Below are positions 37,351 to 45,457 of a DNA stretch of 64,000 nucleotides, piece after piece (position 1 is the stretch's first letter; each line of letters opens with the position of its first letter). Origin of the DNA: Alistipes sp. Its GTDB lineage: Bacteria; Bacteroidota; Bacteroidia; Bacteroidales; Rikenellaceae. The position numbers and the translations under genes were made by a program. The stretch is from contig JAFTVX010000018.1 of the NCBI GenBank assembly GCA_017465575.1, positions 1 through 64,000 on the forward strand. The letters run 5' to 3'. Below the pieces are notes generated by a model, which worked only from the letters and a program-made list of their open reading frames with translations, searched no databases and had not been told where the DNA came from.

Positions 37351-37380
37351 TTGCACATTATTAAATTGTGTTTACATTTG
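37351..37380 (+). promoter_or_regulatory. Promoter of the acidic small protein
   Basis: TTG at 37351-37353, a 19-bp spacer, and TACATTTG at 37373-37380; leader about 65 nt. Confidence 0.65.
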
Positions 37381-37452
37381 CACCACGATTAGTGTCCGAT
37401 ATGCCCGTAGGGTTGTTGTGACCACGATTTTGGTAACGAAAAACAAAAAGAT

Positions 37453-37764
37453 ATGGCTACTGAAAATAAGAAGAAACGACTTGTTACAAGCATCCACAAT
37501 CTCTCGCCTGAGCAGTTGGCTGAGGTTAAGACACTCTACCCTCTGGGTTTCAACGAAGTAATGCAGCGCATCGATAAGCCCGATGGCACATTCTTCTATG
37601 TTGTGCCCTACGAGACAGAGGATACCTTCTACCTTCTCAAGATTGATTTCAAGGTGGATGATGCTCAGGATGATGACAACGACGGCTACTACGACGAGGA
37701 CGACTTGAAGGGTGCTGACGAGTTGGCAGATGCACAGGAAGAGCCTTCAGACGATGACTTCTAA
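37453..37764 (+). CDS. Small conserved protein with acidic tail
   Basis: A 103-residue cytoplasmic protein with a basic N-terminus (MATENKKKRLVT), a compact middle (SPEQLAEVKTLYPLGFNEVMQRI..FFYVVPYETEDTFYLLKIDFKV) and a disordered tail from about 69 that is roughly half Asp/Glu. I do not recognise a named family with confidence. Strong promoter and terminator suggest an abundant single-gene transcript. Confidence 0.8.
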   Translation: MATENKKKRLVTSIHNLSPEQLAEVKTLYPLGFNEVMQRIDKPDGTFFYVVPYETEDTFYLLKIDFKVDDAQDDDNDGYYDEDDLKGADELADAQEEPSDDDF

Positions 37765-37783
37765 CAGAAAGATATAAAGATAG

Positions 37784-37813
37784 AAAAAGCAGACTTTCGG
37801 GTCTGCTTTTTTG
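37784..37813 (+). terminator. Terminator of the acidic small protein gene
   Basis: AAAAGCAGAC (37785-37794) pairs with GTCTGCTTTT (37801-37810) around a 6-nt loop, with more T residues after. Confidence 0.88.
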
Positions 37814-37832
37814 TTGGTGTATCAAAATAGTT

Positions 37833-38939
37833 TTAGAAATCGTAGCCTACGATATTATCTTTAAATGAACTCCAATGTTCGGCTGCTTTATATGCCTCTA
37901 CCGACTCAGTTGGCACATAGATAGTTATCTTGTTTGCCGCAAATGCTCCCCAGTATTTCTGGCTAACAAGTAGAGCTGTGGGTGGCGTTGTGGGCTTGCA
38001 ATACACCACAAGGTTGCTACCATAGGTTCTACAGCAACTATTGCCCATAGTCTTAACGCTAGAGGGGATAGTAATGCTCTCCAATTTCTTACAGTCCGAA
38101 AAGGCTAATTGCTCAATATCTGTTACGCCTTCGGGAATTGTGATGCCCTCCAGCTCTGTGCAAGAGCCAAATGCAGTATCGCCAATAATCTTCACATTGC
38201 GTGGAATCTCGTATGAGGTGATACCGCTTGGGGCAAATGCTACCAATCTGTCACCTATAATAAGTGCTCGACCATCTTCGCTGGCGAATGCTCCGCTGAA
38301 CTTCTCGAGTGAGCGACAATCCGCAAAGGCACATCTTCCAATCTCCTCTACACTATTGGGAATCTCTATTGTTTTGAGAGAATGGCAGGCCGTAAATGCA
38401 CTTTCGAAAATCTTTGTTAGTCCATTGGGCAAAGTAACTCTTTCTAGGTCTGAGTTTTGTGCAAATACTCTTTTATTTAGTACAGTAACATCTTGGGGAA
38501 CTTCCATATCGGTTAGGGCGCACGATGCAAATGCCGCCTCTCCAATCTCGGTAATGCTTGATGGAAGGTCGATGCGAGAGAGTTTATTGCTATTATCAAA
38601 TGCACTTACACCAATCGATGTGACGCTACTGGGAAGTGTCATCGAAGTAAGATTATATATATTAGAGAAGAGTCCGTTACCAATAGTCGTGATATCTCCT
38701 GCAAACTGCATAATAGCCTTATTACCCTGATAGGTGTTGCTTACAATCTCGTGTTCAAGGCTTGGCCCCCATAGAGGGTTAATGGTTCGTCTATCAGATG
38801 TGGTATACCAAATCTCGTTGTGTGGAACGCCAAGGTCGATAGGTTTCTCCTCTGGCTTCTCCTCGAGTTGCTGGGGAATTGGTTCTTTATCGCAAGCGAT
38901 AAGTGTAAATGCAAATAGACACAAAATAATGCTTCTCAT
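37833..38939 (-). CDS. BspA-type leucine-rich-repeat lipoprotein
   Basis: A 368-residue lipoprotein (Cys16, LIACDKEP) with a Glu/Pro-rich linker after the Cys that fits surface export. About nine LRR_5 (BspA/TpLRR) repeats follow, of the type LTSMTLPSSVTSIGVSAF. The C-terminus (IYVPTESVEAYKAAEHWSSF) is the usual end of these proteins. BspA-like proteins mediate adhesion to host or other bacteria. Its promoter has a palindromic spacer, so it may be switched. Confidence 0.92.
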   Translation of the reverse strand: MRSIILCLFAFTLIACDKEPIPQQLEEKPEEKPIDLGVPHNEIWYTTSDRRTINPLWGPSLEHEIVSNTYQGNKAIMQFAGDITTIGNGLFSNIYNLTSMTLPSSVTSIGVSAFDNSNKLSRIDLPSSITEIGEAAFASCALTDMEVPQDVTVLNKRVFAQNSDLERVTLPNGLTKIFESAFTACHSLKTIEIPNSVEEIGRCAFADCRSLEKFSGAFASEDGRALIIGDRLVAFAPSGITSYEIPRNVKIIGDTAFGSCTELEGITIPEGVTDIEQLAFSDCKKLESITIPSSVKTMGNSCCRTYGSNLVVYCKPTTPPTALLVSQKYWGAFAANKITIYVPTESVEAYKAAEHWSSFKDNIVGYDF

Positions 38940-38966
38940 AATCCAAAATGTTATTTATTAGTAGTG

Positions 38967-38997
38967 CAAATTTAGCGACATATTCTAATATGTGCAA
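38967..38997 (-). promoter_or_regulatory. LRR lipoprotein promoter with palindromic spacer
   Basis: On the minus strand: TTG at 38997-38995, a 20-bp spacer, and TAAATTTG at 38974-38967. Within the spacer ACATATT-CT-AATATGT (38978-38993) is a perfect 7-bp inverted repeat. Confidence 0.6.
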
Positions 38998-39157
38998 TAG
39001 CAAGAGGGGAGTTTTCATTTTCATTTTTTCAAAAAACTTATGATTTTGAAAAATGATCTCTTTGCTATTTCATCTTTGCTCTTTGCTCTTGCTTTGTGGT
39101 GCGATTTATGCAGTTTTGTCGTGGCGAAACTAAACTTCATAAATTATGATTAGCAAG

Positions 39158-40210
39158 ATGAAAACTTTTCTTTTGGGTACTGCCGCGTTGGTGGGTGGTG
39201 CTCAGGCATCGGTGGCGTGTACGGGAATATCGCTGATGGCTGCCGATAGCTCCTATGTTCAAGCACGAACTATCGAGTGGGCGTATGGCGAGTTAAAGAG
39301 CGAATATGTAATTATCCCGCGTGGCGAGAGGTTGCAATCCTATACGCCTACGGGAGCCAACGGCTTGAAATTTACCGCACGCTTAGGTGTGGTTGGCCTA
39401 TCGGTTGTCGAGAAGGAGTTTATCGCCGAGGGCATCAACGAGATGGGTTTGTCGGCGGGTCTGTTCTTCTTTCCCGACTATGGCGACTATGTCGGTTACG
39501 ATGCCAAGCAGAATGCCACGACCCTTGCCGACTTGCAAGTGGTGCAGTGGATGTTAACGCAGTTTTCGACTATCGATGAGTTAAAGGCTGGCGTGGAGAG
39601 TGTTCGTATCGTTGGTCTTGAACCTAATGCGGTGGTGCACTGGCGAATAGGCGAGCCGTCGGGTCGTCAGGTGGTGATGGAGATTGTCGATGGCAAGGCG
39701 CATTTCTATGAAAACAAGGTGGGTGTGCTGACCAATGCGCCAGGCTTTGAGTGGCACTTGGCGAATTTGAGTAACTATGTAAATCTGCGCCCCGGTAGTG
39801 CCGAAAACTACAACCTCGGTGGGGTAGTGCTCAAACCTTTGGGCGGTAGCTCGGCTATGCGTGGTCTGCCTGGCGACTTTACTTCGCCCTCTCGCTTTGT
39901 GCGTGCTGCCTTCTTCCGCAATACTGCACCACAGTTGGATGACGGTCTCGACACGGTGTTGCAAGCGTTTCATCTGCTCAACAACTTCGATGTGCCGATA
40001 GCTATAGAGGCGCCTAACGAGAAGAACTTGCCAAGTGCAACTCATTGGACATCAGCAATCGACCTATCCTCGCGCACGGTATACTACAAGACGGCCTACA
40101 ACTCGACAATCCGTTGTATCGACCTTCGAGATATCGACTTTACGAAGGTGAAATACGAATCGTTCCCATTGGACAAGGTGGCGTTGCAACCGATAGAGTA
40201 CCTATATTAA
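39158..40210 (+). CDS. Choloylglycine hydrolase family enzyme
   Basis: A 350-residue Ntn hydrolase of the bile salt hydrolase / penicillin V acylase family. The signal peptide ends at QASVA, exposing the nucleophile Cys of CTGISL as an early mature residue. ARTIEWAYGE supplies the conserved Arg; LTNAPGFEWHLANLSNYVNL has the substrate Asn and oxyanion region. Location is periplasmic or surface. In gut Bacteroidales such enzymes deconjugate taurine- or glycine-conjugated bile acids, but PVA-type specificity is possible. The ATG at 39158 is preferred over 39146 for its signal peptide. Confidence 0.92.
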   Translation: MKTFLLGTAALVGGAQASVACTGISLMAADSSYVQARTIEWAYGELKSEYVIIPRGERLQSYTPTGANGLKFTARLGVVGLSVVEKEFIAEGINEMGLSAGLFFFPDYGDYVGYDAKQNATTLADLQVVQWMLTQFSTIDELKAGVESVRIVGLEPNAVVHWRIGEPSGRQVVMEIVDGKAHFYENKVGVLTNAPGFEWHLANLSNYVNLRPGSAENYNLGGVVLKPLGGSSAMRGLPGDFTSPSRFVRAAFFRNTAPQLDDGLDTVLQAFHLLNNFDVPIAIEAPNEKNLPSATHWTSAIDLSSRTVYYKTAYNSTIRCIDLRDIDFTKVKYESFPLDKVALQPIEYLY

Positions 40211-40215
40211 ATAGG

Positions 40216-40285
40216 GTAGTCTAACAAAAAAGAGTGTGGGTCAATGGTGACTCACACTCTCTTAGTTTATAGCGTGTTAGACTAC
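40216..40285. terminator. Nested palindromic terminator between convergent genes
   Basis: An outer perfect 10-bp stem (GTAGTCTAAC 40216-40225 with GTTAGACTAC 40276-40285) encloses a 13-bp inner hairpin (40231-40243 with 40248-40260, one wobble). The outer arm overlaps the stop codon of the minus-strand gene. Confidence 0.65.
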
Positions 40286-41733
40286 TCTACATCAAGTATA
40301 ATCTCATATATTGAGTTAGGCTCGAACTCGGCGTTGTAGACCAACAAGAAGTTCTCGTCTACCACTGCATCCCACGACTGACCCTCGGCAAGCGAAGGCT
40401 TCGAAAGGCGCTTGGGGAAGATATAAGAGAAGGGTAGGTCGAGGACATGCTCCTGCTTAAATTTGTTGCCCTTCATACGCTCGAGGTTGAAGTTGTCGAA
40501 GGTCTTGACCGTAACGACATACTTGCCATCACGCATAGCGCTCTCGACGCTGTAACCAACTTCTGAATCAACAGGTTGTAGGCGTACCTCCCACTTGGGA
40601 TCACCATAGTAAACCACAACATCACGGTCGTGCCAGAAGCCAAGCTCATCGGTCGAGGGCTCACGACCAAGCACCTCCATAAGGCGTGCAGGGGCAACCT
40701 CAAACTCCGAATCTTCGAAGTCGGGGTAGCGCTCGTCGATAAGCGAGGGATACCACTCGTTCTGCTGGTGGAGGAAATCTTGCTGGTTGATATATGTAGC
40801 CTCAGCAAGGGTGTAGCGCTCGGGATTGGTAACCCAATATTTCAAAGCGCCCCAGCCATTACGGCCGTGCCAAGTGGTTACGACATAACCGAGCATCGTA
40901 GCGGCATTTGAGCCATTCATCCACGCAATGGCCATACTCTCCTTCGTGTTGTTCACATCGCCGATAAGGCAGTTGCCAACCGCTGCATAAACACGGCGCT
41001 TGCCACTCTCCTTCAAGTCCCACTCCTCGCCTGTGAAGCGGTCCTCGGCATAGAGCTTGCCATCGCGAGGTTTGAGGTTGCCAAGCGAATAGGGCATCTC
41101 CAAGTTGCGCTGTGTAGCGTGTGCTGCAGTAACAACCAAGTCGGGGTCGAACTCTTCGTAAATATCTGTAAACTTGCGCAATACCTGCTCCTTGGTGATT
41201 GTGTCGGTGTGAATTTCGGCATCACGACCACGCTTCTCGCCCCAGAGACCTCGGGTGTGGTCATCGACCCAAGCGTAGTTGTCGAACCACTTTGCCGAGT
41301 TAAGCTCCATAATCGTAGCTACGGCATCCTTGATAATCAATGGCTCGGTAGAGTTCTCAACCATACGCATTGCAGCCTCGGCATCGTAACCTGTGATAAT
41401 GCCCCAGAAGAAGTCGGCATAGATATCCTCGTCGATGTCACGGCTCAAGAGGTGCATATCGATAACATAGTCGCGACCGATATTCTCGGGCTTCTCGACA
41501 ATAGCCACATAGCGAGGGTAGAGCTCACGAAGTTGGTCGAGTACATCGCGTGGCGACTCTTCGTAAACCAAGATTTCGGCATTGTGCTTCATCGAGAGGT
41601 TGTTGGCAACGCCAATCCATGCCGAGTCGCACTCGACAGCCTTCGAGATAAGCACAACATAGCTATCTTCGGCACGGTTGCACGACGATAGAGCAATTAG
41701 GCAAAGTAGCGCTAATGATAGAATTTTTCTCAT
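40282..41733 (-). CDS. Lipoprotein with caspase-fold-like His/Cys motifs
   Basis: A 483-residue lipoprotein (Cys18, LSSCNR). No named family is assigned. The N-terminal half alternates strands and helices like a Rossmann/caspase fold (VVLISKAVECDSAWI.., RYVAIVEKPENIG). VVTAAHATQRN (H205) and RVYAAVGNCLIGDV (C255) are spaced and placed like the His and Cys of clan CD proteases such as gingipain. The C-terminal part (about 400-483) looks like a beta sandwich. Predicted envelope cysteine protease. It is co-transcribed with the DUF456 gene (14-base gap). Confidence 0.75.
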   Translation of the reverse strand: MRKILSLALLCLIALSSCNRAEDSYVVLISKAVECDSAWIGVANNLSMKHNAEILVYEESPRDVLDQLRELYPRYVAIVEKPENIGRDYVIDMHLLSRDIDEDIYADFFWGIITGYDAEAAMRMVENSTEPLIIKDAVATIMELNSAKWFDNYAWVDDHTRGLWGEKRGRDAEIHTDTITKEQVLRKFTDIYEEFDPDLVVTAAHATQRNLEMPYSLGNLKPRDGKLYAEDRFTGEEWDLKESGKRRVYAAVGNCLIGDVNNTKESMAIAWMNGSNAATMLGYVVTTWHGRNGWGALKYWVTNPERYTLAEATYINQQDFLHQQNEWYPSLIDERYPDFEDSEFEVAPARLMEVLGREPSTDELGFWHDRDVVVYYGDPKWEVRLQPVDSEVGYSVESAMRDGKYVVTVKTFDNFNLERMKGNKFKQEHVLDLPFSYIFPKRLSKPSLAEGQSWDAVVDENFLLVYNAEFEPNSIYEIILDVE

Positions 41734-41747
41734 TGTGTATCAGTTAT

Positions 41748-42224
41748 TTAAATTACGGCAACAATAATATAGTAGAGCAAGAATCCGCCAATTATCAGCT
41801 TCAAACCAGTACCCAGAAAGAATGACAAAAGCGAGCCTAAGGCCACCTTAAATGCCTTGTCCGTAGAGTTGTGGTCGTTCATCATTTCGCCCACGAAAGC
41901 TCCGATAAATGGGCCAAGGATAATGCCCGCAGGACCAAAGAACATACCCAAGAAAACGCCAACCGTAGCGCCTGTAATTCCCTTCTTTGTACCACCAAAC
42001 TTCTTCGACATATAGCCGGGCAAGATGTAGTCGAGTATTACGGCAAGGGCAGAGATAACGCCCCAAAAGATTAGCTTTTGGGTACTGATGTCGGAATCAA
42101 CCAAAAAATAGGCGCATAGCAGACCTATGTACGAAAGGATTGTTCCGGGCAATACGGGAAGTACAGCTCCCAAGAAACCGATAACGCCACAAGCAACCGC
42201 AGCAACGATAAGTATTGTTTCCAT
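41748..42224 (-). CDS. DUF456 membrane protein
   Basis: A 158-residue glycine-rich inner-membrane protein with four to five hydrophobic segments and the family motifs GFLGAVLPVLPGTILSYIG and GPFIGAFVGEMM. DUF456 is widespread and uncharacterised. It is the first gene of a two-gene unit with the His/Cys lipoprotein. Confidence 0.9.
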   Translation of the reverse strand: METILIVAAVACGVIGFLGAVLPVLPGTILSYIGLLCAYFLVDSDISTQKLIFWGVISALAVILDYILPGYMSKKFGGTKKGITGATVGVFLGMFFGPAGIILGPFIGAFVGEMMNDHNSTDKAFKVALGSLLSFFLGTGLKLIIGGFLLYYIIVAVI

Positions 42225-42255
42225 CTAAAAATTGTTTCAATTCAGTTTGTTGATG

Positions 42256-42286
42256 CAAAGATATAAAATCATTATGATTTTATCAA
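42256..42286 (-). promoter_or_regulatory. DUF456 promoter with palindromic operator candidate
   Basis: On the minus strand: TTG at 42286-42284, a 20-bp spacer, and TATCTTTG at 42263-42256. ATAAAATCA (42263-42271) and TGATTTTAT (42275-42283) are perfect 9-bp arms around TTA that fill the spacer exactly. Confidence 0.65.
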
Positions 42287-42425
42287 TAGAGCGTTGATTT
42301 ATCTTCGTAGGGTGGCACTACCCTAATATTATCATTTTGTCGTAATATTTACATTATGTTAAATTATATATGGGTGAGGCTTTGAATTCATAGAAGGCAA
42401 AGAGTCATAGAGAATCTTATGAGAA

Positions 42426-42905
42426 TTAGCGACGAGGACGGAAAGTGAAGTATTTCGCGGCGAGAAAGCTATAAACGACAGATACAACCGTTGTGAGCAT
42501 CTTTGAGGGTGTTGGCCAGATATGGAGATGCTCGACAAAGAGTTTCATACATACATAGTTGAGCGCAATAGAACCGACGACCGACAAGGCATAGCGAATA
42601 AGCTGGCCTCTCGTTTTGTACTCCGTAGCGCGGAATGCAATATTGCGGTTGAGCCAAAAGCCTGTAAAGAAAGTAATCGGGAAAACGACGATAAGCGAGG
42701 CAATATGTGGCGAGACAACAACTACGCCAAGGTCGATAAATCGCTCGGCTACGATATAGTGATAAATCACAAAATACCACAGCGTATCGAGCGCCATATT
42801 AGCGCCACCACAAAGACCATAGGCAAAGATATCTCTACCTACAAGGCACTTTACGGGTGCGATATATAGCCAATCGACAAGGCGTATAAGTAGTTGTTGT
42901 ATCAT
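42426..42905 (-). CDS. GtrA-like membrane protein
   Basis: A 159-residue inner-membrane protein with four TM helices and the GtrA pattern (FPITFFTGFWLNRNIAFRATEYK, YVCMKLFV..., SFLAAKYFTFRPRR). GtrA-type proteins are thought to flip or handle polyprenyl-linked sugars for surface glycans. It is the last gene of the regulator-lgt-HU/SPOR-GtrA string, 13 bases after the SPOR gene. The 200 bases downstream contain an AGGGT/ACCCT hairpin (42309-42324) and the DUF456 promoter. Confidence 0.9.
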   Translation of the reverse strand: MIQQLLIRLVDWLYIAPVKCLVGRDIFAYGLCGGANMALDTLWYFVIYHYIVAERFIDLGVVVVSPHIASLIVVFPITFFTGFWLNRNIAFRATEYKTRGQLIRYALSVVGSIALNYVCMKLFVEHLHIWPTPSKMLTTVVSVVYSFLAAKYFTFRPRR

Positions 42906-42918
42906 CGTTTAGCTTTGG

Positions 42919-43749
42919 TTACTTAAAGCGTTTTGGAGTATGCACCCACGACTGCTTAAACTCGTGGCGATTATCACGAACAAAGCGTTCACACTCCTCC
43001 TTATCCTCACTGCCATAGACAGCCACGGCGAACATCTTGCCAAGCGTTAGAATGTCGCAACACTCAGCCTGTTGCTTGCTGAGAATATCCTCCACGGCAC
43101 GCTCGGCATTCTCACGGGTTGAGTAACTACCGACCACGACCCAGTGGTGAATATCATCGCTATCTACCCATCTCTTAGGTTCAGGTTGGGGCGTAAACAC
43201 CTCCTCGGAAACCTCCTCAACGATAGGCTCGGTAGTCTCGGCAACTGCAATGTTTACGGGCTCTTCAACAATAGGGGTTGCTACCCTATCGTTAACCACG
43301 AACAAGTATGCTCCAATACCCAAAAGAATAACTACAACCGCAGCGATTAACAAGTATGGCTTGCGACTGCGGGTGTGGATTTTAAGAGGCGCAGATGAGC
43401 CAAGGTTTAGTGTCTTGGCAAGCGTTGTATCGACGATAAAGCTCCTATCGCGCAGAGTGCCTACTCCACTAATTGTAAGCGTATTACCCTCTCTCACCTT
43501 ATCCAACCATCGAAGATAGATATCCTCGGCTTCGGCAGCTGAGATATTGGCAACCGATGCTATAATTTCGCACAACGACACGCCACCCTCTGCACTCTTA
43601 AACTCTACGGCAAAGGTGGGTGCAACTACCCTACCGCCCTCCATCTTAGCTGCTCGGCGAACAACCGAAAGCGTGCCTATGCGGGGGAGAACAACGGTGT
43701 TATGCTCCGCAAGAGCGTTGTAAATCAGTTTATTTACCTCGTTTACCAT
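42919..43749 (-). CDS. CCDC81/HU-like domain protein with SPOR domain
   Basis: A 276-residue protein that spans the inner membrane once. Residues 1-120 carry two HU-like CCDC81 domains (VNKLIYNALAEHNTVVLPRIGTLSV; GNTLTISGVGTLRDRSF). A TM helix lies at 131-151, followed by a Pro/Glu-rich periplasmic linker and a C-terminal SPOR domain (203-276; HHWVVVGSYSTRENAE) that should bind denuded septal peptidoglycan. The start overlaps the end of lgt by 20 bases. It probably acts in division or cell-wall organisation. Confidence 0.92.
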   Translation of the reverse strand: MVNEVNKLIYNALAEHNTVVLPRIGTLSVVRRAAKMEGGRVVAPTFAVEFKSAEGGVSLCEIIASVANISAAEAEDIYLRWLDKVREGNTLTISGVGTLRDRSFIVDTTLAKTLNLGSSAPLKIHTRSRKPYLLIAAVVVILLGIGAYLFVVNDRVATPIVEEPVNIAVAETTEPIVEEVSEEVFTPQPEPKRWVDSDDIHHWVVVGSYSTRENAERAVEDILSKQQAECCDILTLGKMFAVAVYGSEDKEECERFVRDNRHEFKQSWVHTPKRFK

Positions 43750-44665
43750 TCTTCTTCTTTTTATCCTCCTCGCGGTACATCTTATTGGCGTAATCAGCTA
43801 CAGCATTTACATCCTGCACGGCTGGGCGCTTAAGCGACACGATGATAAATACGATGCCAAGCAAAATAAAGGGCACGCTGAGCCACTGACCCATATCGAG
43901 CGACATTCCACTCTCGAAATCCACCTGACGCTCCTTAACAAACTCGATAAAGAAGCGAGTGAGGAAGATGTCAATCATAGCCAAGCCAAAGAGCAGACCA
44001 GGGCGACGACGACCAGCATCCTTGCGATAATATAACCACAAGAGAATAGCGAAGGTCAAAAAGTAACACAATGCTTCGTAGAGCTGTGTCGGGTGGCGTG
44101 CGGGAATCTGTTCGATAATAGCATCGGGCACATCGCCAGCATATTGATACCACTCGTAGCGTGCATCGTGGCGCACGAACTTAAAGCCCCACGGTAGGTC
44201 GGTGGCGTAACCTACAATCTCTGAGTTAAATAGGTTGCCAAGACGGATAATACCTCCACTTAGTGGAGCGACGATAGCGATGCGGTCAAGACCCCATACA
44301 AAAGGCAAATGGTTGCTTCGAACAAAGCCTACGATGCCAAGTATGATACCGATAGTTGCACCGTGGCTGGCCATACCGCCATCACGAATATCGGTGATGA
44401 TACGCCAAGGCTCGGGCAAATATACCTCGGGCTCATAGAAGAGGCAGTGACCAACACGAGCACCGATAAATGTGCCGAGAACAATCCACAGAAAGCCCGA
44501 CTCCAAGGTGCGAGAAGGTAGACCCTCGCGCTTAAAGGTGAAGTAGCAAACACGCTCGGCAGCAAGGATTGCCACAGCCCACATAAGGCCGTACCAGCGA
44601 ATATCCAAGTCGCCAATCATGATAAATGTGGGGTCAAAGTTCCACACTATACTCAACAGATTCAT
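43730..44665 (-). CDS. lgt: Prolipoprotein diacylglyceryl transferase
   Basis: A 311-residue inner-membrane enzyme that transfers diacylglycerol from phosphatidylglycerol to the lipobox Cys, the first step of lipoprotein maturation. Conserved GARVGHCLFYEPEVY, DGGMASHGATIGI and the Lgt signature IIRLGNLFNSEIVG (essential Arg) are present, with seven TM helices and a basic tail. The many lipoproteins in this window depend on it. Confidence 0.96.
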   Translation of the reverse strand: MNLLSIVWNFDPTFIMIGDLDIRWYGLMWAVAILAAERVCYFTFKREGLPSRTLESGFLWIVLGTFIGARVGHCLFYEPEVYLPEPWRIITDIRDGGMASHGATIGIILGIVGFVRSNHLPFVWGLDRIAIVAPLSGGIIRLGNLFNSEIVGYATDLPWGFKFVRHDARYEWYQYAGDVPDAIIEQIPARHPTQLYEALCYFLTFAILLWLYYRKDAGRRRPGLLFGLAMIDIFLTRFFIEFVKERQVDFESGMSLDMGQWLSVPFILLGIVFIIVSLKRPAVQDVNAVADYANKMYREEDKKKKNGKRGK

Positions 44666-44698
44666 AGTATTTTATCGTTTATTATTTCAACTGAGGGT

Positions 44699-45334
44699 TT
44701 AGCTTGACATAATGGCTGTCTTAGCGATAACACGCCACGCCTGATCGATGTTCTTGTGCTCGAGGAGGATATCCTCGAAGTCGTCGCGGTTGCGTGCTAC
44801 AAGGCGCCATTCACCTTTCTTGCGTGTTAGGCGCATCTTACGCCAAATAACGCTCTTATCTTTCAGCACAAGCACATACTCGTTGCCTTGGATAATGTTG
44901 TCGAGGTCTGCTCGTTTGAGGAAAAGTTCCGTTACGGCACATGTAGGCGCACTCATAGCTCTCGCATAGGAGCGTGCTACAAGGTCACAACCACTAACTG
45001 AGGGTATGTACGCATTGGCCACGGGCTTGAACTTTCTGAGTCGTGGAAGGATATTCTCCACCTCGTCGTTGTAGTATGCAATATAGTTACCTTCGGCAAT
45101 CTCATCCTTGAGCATCGTTCCAGCACCCGTAAGCAACCATGAACGGTTAATCTCGGGAAAGTGTTTAACGATGCGGTCGGCAAGGTCGAACGATATACCA
45201 TAGTTACCACGCTTAATATGATAGAGATTTTCGCCACGATTCAAGCCAATATGAACGGCAAAATAGTTGGTTGTCATATTTGCCCAACGAATAACACTCT
45301 CTAAGCGCTCCCAATTTGCGTACTTATTCGTCAT
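44699..45334 (-). CDS. HTH regulator with degenerate S24-like domain
   Basis: A 211-residue protein. The N-terminal 70 residues form an XRE-like helix-turn-helix (NYFAVHIGLNRGENLYHIKRGNYGISFDLADRIVKHFPEINRSWLLTG). The C-terminal half resembles the LexA/CI S24 fold, but the usual GDSM nucleophile motif is degenerate (YARAMSAPT), so autocleavage is doubtful. Such orphan repressor-like proteins are common in Bacteroidota. It is upstream of lgt (33 bases) and divergent from tRNA-Arg; targets unknown. Confidence 0.82.
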   Translation of the reverse strand: MTNKYANWERLESVIRWANMTTNYFAVHIGLNRGENLYHIKRGNYGISFDLADRIVKHFPEINRSWLLTGAGTMLKDEIAEGNYIAYYNDEVENILPRLRKFKPVANAYIPSVSGCDLVARSYARAMSAPTCAVTELFLKRADLDNIIQGNEYVLVLKDKSVIWRKMRLTRKKGEWRLVARNRDDFEDILLEHKNIDQAWRVIAKTAIMSS

Positions 45335-45363
45335 AGTTATAGGTTATATTTACAAAATTTGAG

Positions 45364-45371
45364 TATCTTTG
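45364..45371 (+). promoter_or_regulatory. -7 element of tRNA-Arg
   Basis: TATCTTTG ends six bases before the mature tRNA 5' end. The -33 region is AT-rich without a clear TTG. Confidence 0.55.
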
Positions 45372-45377
45372 CACCAC

Positions 45378-45452
45378 GGCTCCGTAGTTCAATGGATAGA
45401 ATTTAAGATTCCGGTTCTTACGATGAAGGTTCGAATCCTTTCGGAGTCACCA
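45378..45452 (+). tRNA. tRNA-Arg (anticodon CCG)
   Basis: A full cloverleaf was traced by eye. Acceptor GGCTCCG/CGGAGTC (one G-T pair), D arm GTTCAATGGATAGAAT, anticodon stem TAAGA/TCTTA with loop TTCCGGT (anticodon CCG, reads CGG), variable CGATG, T arm GAAGG-TTCGAAT-CCTTT, discriminator A and encoded CCA (45450-45452). Confidence 0.93.
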
Positions 45453-45457
45453 TTCTT

